Assembly (NCBI RefSeq): GCF_043769475.1
Contig: NZ_CP171729.1
Coordinates: 3,906,001-3,970,000, forward strand
Length of the DNA stretch: 64,000 bases
Source: Allomesorhizobium sp043769475
Lineage (GTDB): Bacteria; Pseudomonadota; Alphaproteobacteria; Rhizobiales; Rhizobiaceae
Reading direction: 5' to 3'
Below the pieces are notes generated by a model, which saw nothing but the letters and a program-made list of their open reading frames with translations, was not told the DNA's origin and did no database searches. Made by a program: the position numbers and the translations under genes. Positions 51,660 through 60,060 of the stretch are shown here, piece after piece; position 1 is the first letter of the stretch, and every line of letters starts with the position of its first letter.

Positions 51660-52489
51660 AACCATTGCTCGACGTCGCGGATTTGAGGGTGCGCTTTCCG
51701 ACCAGAGCCGGGATGATCGAAGCGGTGCGTGGCATCTCCTTCTCGCTCGGACGCGAGCGGCTGGGCATCGTCGGCGAATCCGGCTCGGGAAAGTCCCAGA
51801 CCGGCCGCGCGATCATGGGGCTGACGCCGCCCAACGCGCTGATTTCGGCGGACAAGCTCGAATTCGACGGCATCGACCTATTGCGCGCGCCCCCGAAATT
51901 GCGCCGCGACCTGCGTGGCAACCGCATCGCCATGATCCTGCAGGACCCGAAATATTCGCTGAACCCGGTAATGAGCATAGGCCGGCAGATCGTAGAGACG
52001 TTGCGGACGCATGAGGACGTGGGAAAATCGGAGGCGCGCGACCGTGCGCTCGCTATGCTGGAAGCGGTGCAGATCAGGGATGCGCGGCGCGTCTACGACC
52101 TTTACCCGCATGAGGTTTCGGGCGGCATGGGCCAGCGCGCCATGATCGCCATGATGCTGGTCGCCGGTCCCGAGTTGCTGATCGCCGACGAGCCGACATC
52201 GGCGCTCGACGTGACGGTGCAGCTCGATATCCTCGGCATTCTCGACCGCCTGGTGCGCGAGCGCGGCATGGGGCTGATCTTCATCTCGCACGACCTGCGC
52301 CTGGTGTCATCCTTCTGCGACCGCGTCATCGTCATGTACGCCGGCAGGATCGTGGAGGAACTGCCGGCAACGGAACTCGCCAATGCCGAGCATCCCTATA
52401 CGCGCGGGCTCCTGAACTGCATGCCCGAGATCGGCGCCGGCCGCCACCCGCTGCCTGTGCTCGACCGCCGGCCGGAGTGGGCGTTATGA
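51656..52489 (+). CDS. Peptide ABC transporter ATP-binding protein, DppD type
   Basis: A 277-residue ATPase starting with GTG inside the upstream gene. Walker A is GESGSGKSQTG near residue 41, with a glutamine after the Walker lysine-serine in place of threonine, the signature is VSGGMGQRAMIAMML, Walker B LLIADEPTSALDV and the H-loop ISHDLRLV. The C-terminus is short; the extended cysteine iron-sulfur tail of some DppD proteins is absent. It works with the DppF-type ATPase downstream. Confidence 0.88.
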   Translation: MKPLLDVADLRVRFPTRAGMIEAVRGISFSLGRERLGIVGESGSGKSQTGRAIMGLTPPNALISADKLEFDGIDLLRAPPKLRRDLRGNRIAMILQDPKYSLNPVMSIGRQIVETLRTHEDVGKSEARDRALAMLEAVQIRDARRVYDLYPHEVSGGMGQRAMIAMMLVAGPELLIADEPTSALDVTVQLDILGILDRLVRERGMGLIFISHDLRLVSSFCDRVIVMYAGRIVEELPATELANAEHPYTRGLLNCMPEIGAGRHPLPVLDRRPEWAL

Positions 52490-53235
52490 GCTCCGCCCTG
52501 ACAATCGACCGGCTCGAGGTCGCCTATGATCATTTCCGCGCGCTGAAGGGCGTCAGCCTCGATGTCGCCGCCGGCGAGTCCTTCGGCCTCGTCGGCGAAT
52601 CCGGCTCGGGGAAATCGACGCTGCTGCGCGCCGTCGCCGGCCTCGCTCCGGTGACCGGCGGGCAGATCATCGTCAACGGCGCAAAGCTCGGCCACAGGCG
52701 CGACAAGGCGTTCTACCGCCAGGTCCAGATGGTGTTCCAGGATCCCTACGGCTCGCTGCATCCGCGCCAGACCGTCGACCGGCTGCTGCTGGAGCCGCTG
52801 GTCATCCATGGCTTCAAGGACATCGAGCCGCGCATCATCCGCGCGCTTGACGAGGTGGGCCTGGGCTCCGGCTTCCGCTTCCGCTATTCGCACCAGCTTT
52901 CCGGCGGCCAGCGCCAGCGCGTGGCGATCGCCCGCGCGCTGATCCTCGAACCGTCGATCCTGCTTCTCGACGAGCCGACATCGGCGCTCGACGCCTCGGT
53001 GCAGGCCGAGGTGCTCAATCTCCTGGAACAGGTGCGCCGCGATCGCCGCCTGACCTTCGTCATGGTCAGCCACGATCTGGCGGTGATCACCCATATGTGC
53101 GACCGGCTGATGGTCATGCAGGAAGGTGAGGAGGTCGAACGGCTGTCGGCTCCGGACCTTTCGGCGCGGCGGGTGACCAAGGACTATACGCGCAACCTGC
53201 TTGTCGCCAGCGAGGGTTTCAGGCGCACTGCCTAA
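52486..53235 (+). CDS. Peptide ABC transporter ATP-binding protein, DppF type
   Basis: A 249-residue ATPase that begins in the ATGA overlap with the DppD-type gene. Walker A is GESGSGKSTLLRA, Q-loop QMVFQDPYGSLHPRQTV, signature LSGGQRQRVAIARAL, Walker B LLLDEPTSALDAS. The length is shorter than the 320-330 residues of E. coli DppF because the C-terminal oligopeptide extension is missing. It closes the operon, about 50 bases before the Rid-family gene. Confidence 0.88.
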   Translation: MSSALTIDRLEVAYDHFRALKGVSLDVAAGESFGLVGESGSGKSTLLRAVAGLAPVTGGQIIVNGAKLGHRRDKAFYRQVQMVFQDPYGSLHPRQTVDRLLLEPLVIHGFKDIEPRIIRALDEVGLGSGFRFRYSHQLSGGQRQRVAIARALILEPSILLLDEPTSALDASVQAEVLNLLEQVRRDRRLTFVMVSHDLAVITHMCDRLMVMQEGEEVERLSAPDLSARRVTKDYTRNLLVASEGFRRTA

Positions 53236-53287
53236 ACGCGGTGATCGCCAATGTCGATTTCAGTCGAACGAAGTAGGAGATTATTTA

Positions 53288-53698
53288 GTGTCGCTCGAAC
53301 TCATCAACCCCGATGATCTGCCAACTCCAGAGATGTACACGCAGGTTGTCGTCGCGACTGGATCCAAGCTGGTATTCGTCTCAGGTCAGCAGCCCGAAGA
53401 CATACACGGCAAGCTCGTTGGGCATGGTGATTTTGCGGCGCAAGCGCGCCTGGCATTCGGCAATCTCGGCCGAGCGCTCAGTGCGGCAGGTGCACGGCCT
53501 GAGCAAGTTTGCAAGATCACAATCTACATTGTCGATTATAGGCGCGATGAACACGTTCCGATCATCGAAGAAGCGCAGATTTCGCTGTTTGGAGATCACA
53601 AACCAGCGAATGTGGTGGTCGGGGTAGCGATAATGTCCCCAGGCTACCTCATAGAGGTCGACGCGATAGCGGTCATTGACGAGGCCATCAGAAGCTAG
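53288..53698 (+). CDS. Rid-family (YjgF/YER057c/UK114) protein without the RidA catalytic arginine
   Basis: GTG 53288 is the start, eight bases after AGGAG, giving 136 residues. The fold is typical: VVVATGSKLVFVSGQQPEDI, then LGRALSAAGARPEQVCKITI and GYLIEVDAIAVID. RidA needs an arginine in the PAR motif (R105 in E. coli) to hydrolyse reactive enamines; here the motif is KPANVVVGVA with N108, so the imine deaminase activity is unlikely. It follows the dipeptide transporter and may act on a related intermediate. Confidence 0.8.
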   Translation: MSLELINPDDLPTPEMYTQVVVATGSKLVFVSGQQPEDIHGKLVGHGDFAAQARLAFGNLGRALSAAGARPEQVCKITIYIVDYRRDEHVPIIEEAQISLFGDHKPANVVVGVAIMSPGYLIEVDAIAVIDEAIRS

Positions 53699-54157
53699 CG
53701 TCGCTACAATGCCATTTTTCTCTCCGTCAAAAGCCAGTCATTCCACCCGGCGAACGAATAATATCCAAAATGTGGTTTGTAGCAGATAACTAGAACATTC
53801 GACTCTGATGGAAATTGCTCCTCACCTGCCTCCTGAGCGAAGTCGAATGGGCGGCACCCTCTCCGGGGGAAGGAAAGCAGGCCCTGCGTTGACTACCCCC
53901 TTTAGCCATCCTGAGCTTGTCGAAGGATCGCGGAGAGCGGGTAAGGGTGAGGGGCTTCTTCTGTTTGAGAGCCAAGGCAGCCAGCCCGCGCGCCGCATGA
54001 GCCACAGGGAAAACGTTTCATCTGTGGGTTTTGCCTAGCCGCTCGCACATCGGCGTTGCCGCGGTGCTAAGCAGGGCGGCAGATTTCGACCCGAGTCTCG
54101 GCTTGCGGCATCACGAGGGCAGTACATGACAGTCGTTACGGGGGCCGGAAAAACCGC
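53699..54157. repeat. Intergenic region with interspersed palindromic repeats
   Basis: About 460 bases with no gene. It holds the palindrome ATCCTGAGCTTGTCGAAGGAT at 53908-53928 (ATCCT and AGGAT arms), a well-known interspersed repeat type in alphaproteobacteria, inside a longer repeat-like tract with CTCCTCACC near 53819 and GGTGAGGGG near 53950 as outer pairing arms. The rest shows no motif I recognise. Confidence 0.5.
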
Positions 54158-55669
54158 ATGAAAGTCGGCATCGACATGGGGGTGACGTCCGCCGGGACGC
54201 CGGCGACGCTCGACCTCGAGGAATTGCTGGCGACGCGCCTTCTGGTCCAGGGCAACTCCGGCTCCGGCAAATCGCATCTGCTGCGCCGCCTGCTTGAACA
54301 GAGCGCACCATGGGTCCAGCAATGCGTCATCGACCCGGAGGGCGACTTCGTCACACTGACGGAAAAGTTCGGCCATGTGGTGGTCGACGCCGCCCGCACC
54401 GAGGGCGAGCTCACCCGCATCGCCGCGCGCATCCGCCAGCATCGCGTCTCCGTGGTGCTCAATCTCGAAGGCCTTGATGTCGAGCAGCAGATGCGCGCCG
54501 CGGCGGCCTTTCTAGGTGGCCTGTTCGATGCCGAGCGCGACTACTGGTATCCGGTCTTGGTAGTGGTCGACGAGGCGCAGCTTTTCGCACCGGCGGTGGC
54601 CGGCGAAGTCAGCGACGACACCCGAAAGCTCTCGCTCGGCGCGATGACCAACCTGATGTGCCGCGGCCGCAAGCGTGGGCTTGCCGGCGTGATCGCCACA
54701 CAGCGGCTGGCCAAGCTCGCCAAGAACGTCGCGGCGGAAGCCTCGAACTTCCTGATGGGCCGCACCTTCCTCGACATCGACATGGCGCGCGCCGCCGACC
54801 TGCTCGGTATGGAGCGGCGTCAGGCGGAGATGTTCCGCGACCTTGGCCGCGGCCATTTCGTAGCGCTCGGCCCGGCGATGTCGCGCAGGCCGCTGCCCAT
54901 CACCATCGGCACGGTCGAGACCGCGCCGCGCTCGTCAAGCCCGAAGCTGACGCCGCTGCCCGACGCGCCGGAAGATGCGAGCGAACTGATCTTCACGCCC
55001 GGCCCCGAGGAACGGCGGCCGATCGTCCGCCGTCCGCCGCCGCCTCCAGTGCCGACCCCGACCGCAGACATTCTTGCTCAGCTGTCGCGCCCAAAACCTC
55101 TGGCGGAACCGGCAGCCGAACCACAGTTCCCAGCGATCGACCAGGCCGAGCGCGAGGCGCTGGTGGAAAGCGTGTTGCGCGAAATATTGGAGGACGCCGA
55201 CGCTTCGTTCCGCTCCGACGCCGTTCTCTATCAGGATTTCCTGGTGCGCTGCCGCATACGCCGCGTGCCGGGCGAACCTCTGACGCTGCCGGTCTTTCGG
55301 CGAAGATTCGCCGTCGCCCGCGCCGGCGTCGACCAGAAGACCGCCTCCGGCGAGGCGTGGCAGCAGGCGCTGGCGATGTCGGAGAGCGTTCCCGACGACA
55401 TACAGGGCGTGTTCCTGCTCGTCGCGCAGGCCGCGATCACCTCCGCCCCCTGCCCTTCCGACGCCGAACTGGCGCGCGCCTATGGCAGCCATTCGGCAAG
55501 GCGCGCGCGGCGGCTCCTGACCTATTTCGAGGAACGCGGGCTCCTGGTGCTGCGCACCGATTTTCGCGGCAACCGTGTCGCGGCCTTTCCCGATCTCGGC
55601 TGCGAGACCGCGCCCGGCGATCCGAACCGGCCTGACGCCGGTTTGGACGAGCGACTGGCGGCGGAATAG
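54158..55669 (+). CDS. HerA-like (DUF87) ATP-binding protein
   Basis: A 503-residue P-loop ATPase. Walker A is VQGNSGSGKSHLLRRLLEQ near residues 30-48, then IDPEGDFVTL; Walker B is VLVVVDEAQLFAPA at about 130-143, and CRGRKRGLAGVIATQRLAKL carries the arginine finger/sensor region typical of HerA/FtsK-type motors. A proline-rich linker (RRPPPPPVPTPT, about 290-305) leads to a C-terminal helical domain that may be DNA-binding (SDAELARAYGSHSARRARRL). No nuclease NurA partner is nearby. It stands alone; function in DNA translocation is inferred from the fold only. Confidence 0.78.
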   Translation: MKVGIDMGVTSAGTPATLDLEELLATRLLVQGNSGSGKSHLLRRLLEQSAPWVQQCVIDPEGDFVTLTEKFGHVVVDAARTEGELTRIAARIRQHRVSVVLNLEGLDVEQQMRAAAAFLGGLFDAERDYWYPVLVVVDEAQLFAPAVAGEVSDDTRKLSLGAMTNLMCRGRKRGLAGVIATQRLAKLAKNVAAEASNFLMGRTFLDIDMARAADLLGMERRQAEMFRDLGRGHFVALGPAMSRRPLPITIGTVETAPRSSSPKLTPLPDAPEDASELIFTPGPEERRPIVRRPPPPPVPTPTADILAQLSRPKPLAEPAAEPQFPAIDQAEREALVESVLREILEDADASFRSDAVLYQDFLVRCRIRRVPGEPLTLPVFRRRFAVARAGVDQKTASGEAWQQALAMSESVPDDIQGVFLLVAQAAITSAPCPSDAELARAYGSHSARRARRLLTYFEERGLLVLRTDFRGNRVAAFPDLGCETAPGDPNRPDAGLDERLAAE

Positions 55670-55782
55670 GCCAGCCGAAAATATGCTGAAGAAATTTTTA
55701 GAATCGGCTGGAACCTTTTCCGGGCCAGCCGGTTTTAGCGATGCAGCAGGCGTCAGGATCCCCTCCACCAGCCTGTTGCGAG

Positions 55783-55823
55783 CATAAAAAAGCCGCCTTC
55801 CCCCCGAGGCGGCTTTTTTTATG
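55783..55823. terminator. Bidirectional terminator
   Basis: CATAAAAAAGCCGCC pairs with GGCGGCTTTTTTATG around an eight- to nine-base loop, with A and T runs on opposite sides. It serves both the ATPase gene and the convergent lipoprotein gene. Confidence 0.85.
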
Positions 55824-55835
55824 CGCTATCCGATC

Positions 55836-56276
55836 CTATTCGCACACGACGCGTATGCGGCCGCTCGCCTGAGTGTCATTCCTGCAGACCAGCGGCTTTG
55901 CCGGCTCGTTGTTGGCTGCCGGCTTGATGCTGGCTGCCGACTGCGGCGGTGGCGCCGCAGCGGCGCGGCGCGGCCGCGGGCGCGCCTTTGCCGGTGCGGG
56001 TTTTATGGGGGCGACCTGCTGCGGCGCGGGTGGCTTGCGCGGAAATTGTGCCGCGGCGGTTTGCACGGGAGCCGGCTGCGACGCTCGCCAACCGGGGAGC
56101 CGGAGCTTGAACAGGTTTGGGATCTTGGGCTGCGCAAGCTCCAGCCTGTTGAGTTCGATCGAGCCGTCCGAAGTCCGCGTGCACGCGGCCGCCGCCAGAA
56201 TGGCGCAGCACGCCAGAACGGAGATTGCCAGCCGCGATGCTGGTTCGAACCGCTTTGCCGGTATTGACGAGGCCAC
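55836..56276 (-). CDS. Proline/alanine-rich lipoprotein
   Basis: I place the start at GTG 56276, giving 146 residues; upstream GTGs at 56285 and 56294 are alternatives and the frame is open to 56357. A lipoprotein signal follows (RLAISVLACCAILAAAAC, lipobox AAAC). The mature part is a long disordered basic segment (PKPPAPQQVAPIKPAPAKAR-type composition) and a short ordered tail with two cysteines (LVCRNDTQASGRIRVVCE). It is probably envelope-anchored; no function is known. Confidence 0.6.
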   Translation of the reverse strand: MASSIPAKRFEPASRLAISVLACCAILAAAACTRTSDGSIELNRLELAQPKIPNLFKLRLPGWRASQPAPVQTAAAQFPRKPPAPQQVAPIKPAPAKARPRPRRAAAAPPPQSAASIKPAANNEPAKPLVCRNDTQASGRIRVVCE

Positions 56277-56326
56277 CGATTCCACCGATTGCACCGAGTT
56301 CCGGAAGCAGCCCCGCCACCGAATGA

Positions 56327-56716
56327 TTGGTATATGCCGAAAAACTGGTACGCCCAAGGGTAGCCAGTCTCTCCCCTGACATCAATAGGTTAGAATGTCC
56401 AACCCCCGCAAGTCCGGGTGTTGATGCGATTGGGCTTCTTCCCCCGTTGTCCAACCGGATTTCCGCTGCGGTGCACTGGCTGCTGTCGACGCCACCGGCC
56501 GAACGTGGCCATGTCATCCCTAAACTGAAAAGGCGCTTCGATCTGACCGCCCTGGAGGCGTGTATCGCCTGCCGAGAGGCTGGAAAGCGAACCGCCGCCC
56601 CGAGGAACGAGGTCGGGAGCGGCGGCATCACAGGGACAGTTGAAACCTTTGCGGCGGCTTCACGCAAACATATAGCGCGACAAGCCGGTTTCGCAAACAT
56701 AGCAATCGTGGGGTAA
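56327..56716 (+). CDS. Small basic protein with a helical DNA-binding-like segment, doubtful
   Basis: The frame encodes 129 residues, but only the middle (RISAAVHWLLSTPPAERGHV, IPKLKRRFDLTALEACIACR) looks like real protein: it resembles small helix-turn-helix-like proteins found on rhizobial mobile regions. The first 45 residues overlap the lipoprotein region on the other strand and are probably not translated. It may be a remnant. No ribosome site was found that decides the start. Confidence 0.3.
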   Translation: MVYAEKLVRPRVASLSPDINRLECPTPASPGVDAIGLLPPLSNRISAAVHWLLSTPPAERGHVIPKLKRRFDLTALEACIACREAGKRTAAPRNEVGSGGITGTVETFAAASRKHIARQAGFANIAIVG

Positions 56717-57230
56717 GCCTGACGTGCAAGAATCCCGCAACCATTGCTCGACCCGTGTCTGCTCGGAAGTTCCCGGCGGCGATGGTGGTGCGTTGCGTTC
56801 AATCGGCGGTCTTCTCACGATCTTGACCCTGCCGATCGCCTCGACAAGAGGCGCCGATGAAGATCATCAGGCCCGCCGCGGCCGTAGGCAATTCGCGGAA
56901 TCAAAAAAATACACGGCTCTGGTGTGCCCATTCCACCCGTGTGCCTTGAGACCGGGCAAACCCCGGGAACGGTATCGAACGGCGTGTGGCTGTCATCGGG
57001 ATGACGACCTGACCAGCGCGCGCCGTGGATGCGCCGAAAAAAGCAGCCGGCGGACAGCGTAGGGACAATGCGCTGCCCCTCTTGCGGGAGGGGAAGGGAA
57101 GCCGAGTACGCGGTGCACTGTGCGCCTCCCTCGTCGGGGACTTGAAGGAAGGCCAAGGGCCATACCTCAAGGCGGAAAGGGCGGAGCTATGGAAGGGACG
57201 CCTGAAATGAGCGACATAACAAGCCTACGA
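56717..57230. other. Intergenic stretch, no supported gene
   Basis: About 500 bases with short frames in several directions but no recognisable product. A GC-rich partial palindrome (CCCCTCTTGCGGGAGGGG near 57076-57093) resembles the interspersed repeats elsewhere in the window. Confidence 0.4.
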
Positions 57231-57581
57231 TCAATCAAGCCCGCCGCTGCCGAACCTGCGCCCGTTCGCATGGCCGGATATTTCGAGCCGGACCGTCAGG
57301 CGGAGAAGCCAATAGAGAGCGACAGCGATTACGATCATGACGCCAAGAGCCGCTGCCGAAGCCGCCCAGGTTCTTTCTGCGATCAGGAAAAAGAACGGCG
57401 GCAAGATCATCAACCAAGCGATAAGAACGGCAGCATAGAAGAACACGCCGCGGATTGCCTCCCAGAGGATCCATTCGATGCCTTCGAGACTGGATCGAAC
57501 TTCGTCCTTATCGGTCACGTAGGGCAGCGTCTCGCAGGCCTCCTCAAAGGCGGCATGATAGTCCCGGCCCGTAAACGCCAT
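57231..57581 (-). CDS. Small membrane protein, hypothetical
   Basis: From ATG 57581 the product has 116 residues. The N-terminal half is soluble and acidic (FTGRDYHAAFEEACETLPYV, TDKDEVRSSLEGIEWILWEA); two hydrophobic helices follow (VFFYAAVLIAWLMILPPFFF and AALGVMIVIAVALYWLLRL) before a glycine/arginine tail. The clear two-helix pattern argues that it is a real gene. I recognise no family. Confidence 0.5.
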   Translation of the reverse strand: MAFTGRDYHAAFEEACETLPYVTDKDEVRSSLEGIEWILWEAIRGVFFYAAVLIAWLMILPPFFFLIAERTWAASAAALGVMIVIAVALYWLLRLTVRLEISGHANGRRFGSGGLD

Positions 57582-58323
57582 GGCGCAGCACTCCCGCTTA
57601 GCTCGGCACTGCAAGCTATTGCTGTAAACGATCGACCACAACAGCCGGGAGAGTTGGGAGGCGCCGCATGAGCACGCTCATCATCATCGCCGCAGCGTCG
57701 GCGCCGGTTTTGTTGTCGGCGACTGGCGTGCTGTGGCCAGACATGCCCGCCTCCTCGAACAGATCATCCGAGATGACGACGCCGACCGCATCGAGCGCGA
57801 GACCTATCACCGAGCATCGTCGCCCCGGTGCCAGGCCGGGAGGAAGCATGACGGGGTGGCTATCTGCGAGGGCGAGCCCGAGATTTTCCACGCCTGGAGC
57901 AAATTGGGCTCTTGGCGATGTGTTGAAGCTCGGGGCCGCGGGCACGGTCATGAGGAACGACAGGCCGATTGCACGTCAGGCAGCGGTAGGCGACGTGCCG
58001 CCCGAGGTAAACCGCGTCGCGGGCTCTGCAGGTCAGGTAATCATTTGCTGCTGGAGACCAGCGGAGCGCTTCAAGCATCTTCGGCACGGGAATCACCTCC
58101 AATGTGCCGGGCTACTGTTGTCGATTGCTCAAATGCTGCCAAGACGCTCATCTGCCCATAAGGAGTGCGGGGCACATCCCATCCCCGACCTGCTCCATGT
58201 GGCCACCCGTGCCGCTTCTCCACTCGCATTGAGTGTTGCCGGTCGGGGGATGTTAGGGCTGTTTGGCCAGTAGACGGGGGTCTGCCGCGCCAAAACTTTC
58301 GAGAACGGGAAAGGACCCACGCA
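57582..58323. other. Unresolved region with competing open frames
   Basis: Several frames of 80-200 codons overlap on both strands (for example plus 57668-58273 and 57733-58161, minus 57616-57951). None has a product, domain or composition I can recognise, and their codon patterns do not stand out. It could be decayed mobile DNA. Confidence 0.35.
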
Positions 58324-58548
58324 ATGACGGTCATGCCAAATCCTGATGTCAATGCTGGCGAGACTGCCACTGAAGGAGACCAAGTAAATCCTTCTCGTGA
58401 TTTGAGAACCGTCCAGATGGGCTGGCGAACCCCGGGGCAAACGCTGCTTTCGGCTGCCCGCATCGAAGCAGAAGCGGCTCAAGCGTCTCCTGCCAAGGCA
58501 TTCGCGGCCCGCATGTTCGCCCAAGGCCTTTCGGAGCAGGTCGTCTAA
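58324..58548 (+). CDS. Small hypothetical protein, 74 aa
   Basis: ATG 58324 has AAAGGA about ten bases before it. The product (MTVMPNPDVNAGETATEGDQ to SPAKAFAARMFAQGLSEQVV) is acidic at first and alanine-rich helical at the end. No signal peptide or motif is visible. It lies about 300 bases before the IS110-type gene. Real status uncertain because a longer frame occurs on the opposite strand. Confidence 0.35.
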   Translation: MTVMPNPDVNAGETATEGDQVNPSRDLRTVQMGWRTPGQTLLSAARIEAEAAQASPAKAFAARMFAQGLSEQVV

Positions 58549-58842
58549 TCGCTCGGCCGTCAAGGGGGTGAGTGCAAGGCAGTCGTCCTTTCTGTTCATG
58601 CTCGTTCGTTCGTATGCCGGGTACAGGGTCGTCTACGCGGTCGATGCAAAGATCGCCGCAGGATGAGTTTCGCAGGTGAGATCTTCCTATGTTCGTTGCG
58701 CAATCTGCTTAACGAAGCAGTTGCTTCCCGCTTCGCGGAATGATCTCAGCCACGTCCCGGCAGGGACGGCTCGGTGCGTCCTGTAAGAACGCTATTGGTT
58801 GAATGGCCTGAAGAAAATCGTCGTGGTCGAGCGTCTGCAGGA

Positions 58843-59871
58843 TCAGGCGGCGGGCGTTCCTCCGTGCGGATCGAACAGCTCGCCCGTCCGGAGCATCGCA
58901 TGCATGATCACTGCCAGCTTGCGCGCCAGGGCCACGGCGGCTCGTTTGAAGCCGAGCCGTTCTTTGAGCTCCAACGCCCAGGTTCGCAGGGTGCTGGTAT
59001 CCGTCGACCGGTTCAGGATGACCGCGGCCGCTTCGTATAGCAGTCCGCGCAACTGATTGTCGCCACGGCGCGAGATATGGCCGTCATTATCGACTTCGCC
59101 GGACTGGTAGCGTCTCGGGGTCAGGCCTACCCATGCGCCCACGGCGCGCGAGTTTCTGAAGTTCGCCGGATCCTCCACGGCCGCGGCAAAGGCGGTGGCT
59201 GTGACGGTGCCGACACCGGGCACCGACATGAGCAGACGGCAGTGCTGGTCTTCACGAGCCATCGCGGCCAGTTGCTTGCTCAGCTCTGCTATCTGATATC
59301 GGATATTGCTCCATGCCCGAAGCATTGGCACGACGATGCGCGCCAGCTTTGCTTCGCCCTGCAGAAGATCGTGAACGTTGCGCTCGAACACGCTGCCGGC
59401 ACCCTTGGGCACAACAAGGCCGAACGTCTTCATCAATCCGCGGATTTGGTTGGATATCTGCAAACGCATCTTGAGAAGCTGGCGCCGCGCGGTGATCAGC
59501 GTGCGGATCAGCATGCTATCGAAACCTTTGACCCGAACCTCTCGGTAGAAGCCGACCTCGGCCAGATGTGCCAGGCCATCGGCATCGTTCGCATCGGTCT
59601 TGTTCGCGGCCATGTCGAGCGCGGCCTTGGCATGCCGCGCGTCGATGCAGATCACCGGCAGCCCCTCTGCCATCAGCGCATGGTAGAACCACACCGACAG
59701 CGGCCCCGTCTCGAATACCACCCGCCGCACATCGGGTGCGCGCTTGCGGATCAGCGCCGCGAGCAGTTGCGGGTCGGACGCGCACTTGCCCCGCCAAATC
59801 CTCTTGCCGTCCTGCCGGATCGATATTGCCGTCTCTTTCATGGATACGTCGAGACCGATATACTGCTCCAT
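58843..59871 (-). CDS. IS110-family transposase (DEDD recombinase)
   Basis: A full-length 342-residue recombinase. The N-terminal RuvC-like DEDD domain starts MEQYIGLDVSMKETAIS (first D at residue 8), with FETGPLSVWFYHAL and NKTDANDADGLA supplying further acidic residues. The C-terminal transposase-20 domain contains MSVPGVGTVTATAFAAAVED and GLTPRRYQSGEVDNDGHISR. IS110 elements have no terminal inverted repeats and, in characterised members, use a bridge RNA from a noncoding end. The element limits cannot be fixed here. Confidence 0.92.
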   Translation of the reverse strand: MEQYIGLDVSMKETAISIRQDGKRIWRGKCASDPQLLAALIRKRAPDVRRVVFETGPLSVWFYHALMAEGLPVICIDARHAKAALDMAANKTDANDADGLAHLAEVGFYREVRVKGFDSMLIRTLITARRQLLKMRLQISNQIRGLMKTFGLVVPKGAGSVFERNVHDLLQGEAKLARIVVPMLRAWSNIRYQIAELSKQLAAMAREDQHCRLLMSVPGVGTVTATAFAAAVEDPANFRNSRAVGAWVGLTPRRYQSGEVDNDGHISRRGDNQLRGLLYEAAAVILNRSTDTSTLRTWALELKERLGFKRAAVALARKLAVIMHAMLRTGELFDPHGGTPAA

Positions 59872-60060
59872 GGCTGTCCTCCGTTCGATGCCTGGGCCCG
59901 GTGTCCATCGTGAGCCCGTTCTTCATCCTATCGGGGGACAGCCAGCCGGCTAGAGCTCCGAACATCGCCGCCACAGCTTTGGTGGCCACCGCTCCCGCGA
60001 TTACGTCATGTTCGTTGTGAGGTGCCTGCTGCACTGCAATCATTCGGGGCAGGAGGAGAG
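59872..60060 (-). other. Noncoding flank of the IS110 gene, possible bridge-RNA region
   Basis: The stretch upstream of the recombinase start codon has no gene of its own and is where IS110-group elements encode their guide RNA. I see no perfect long hairpin by eye; this call rests on the family only. Confidence 0.25.

Noticed and set aside
55704..55732. GGAAC-N16-GGTT resembling an EcfG promoter on the plus strand
   Set aside because: The -10 element is mismatched and no plus-strand gene follows before the terminator.
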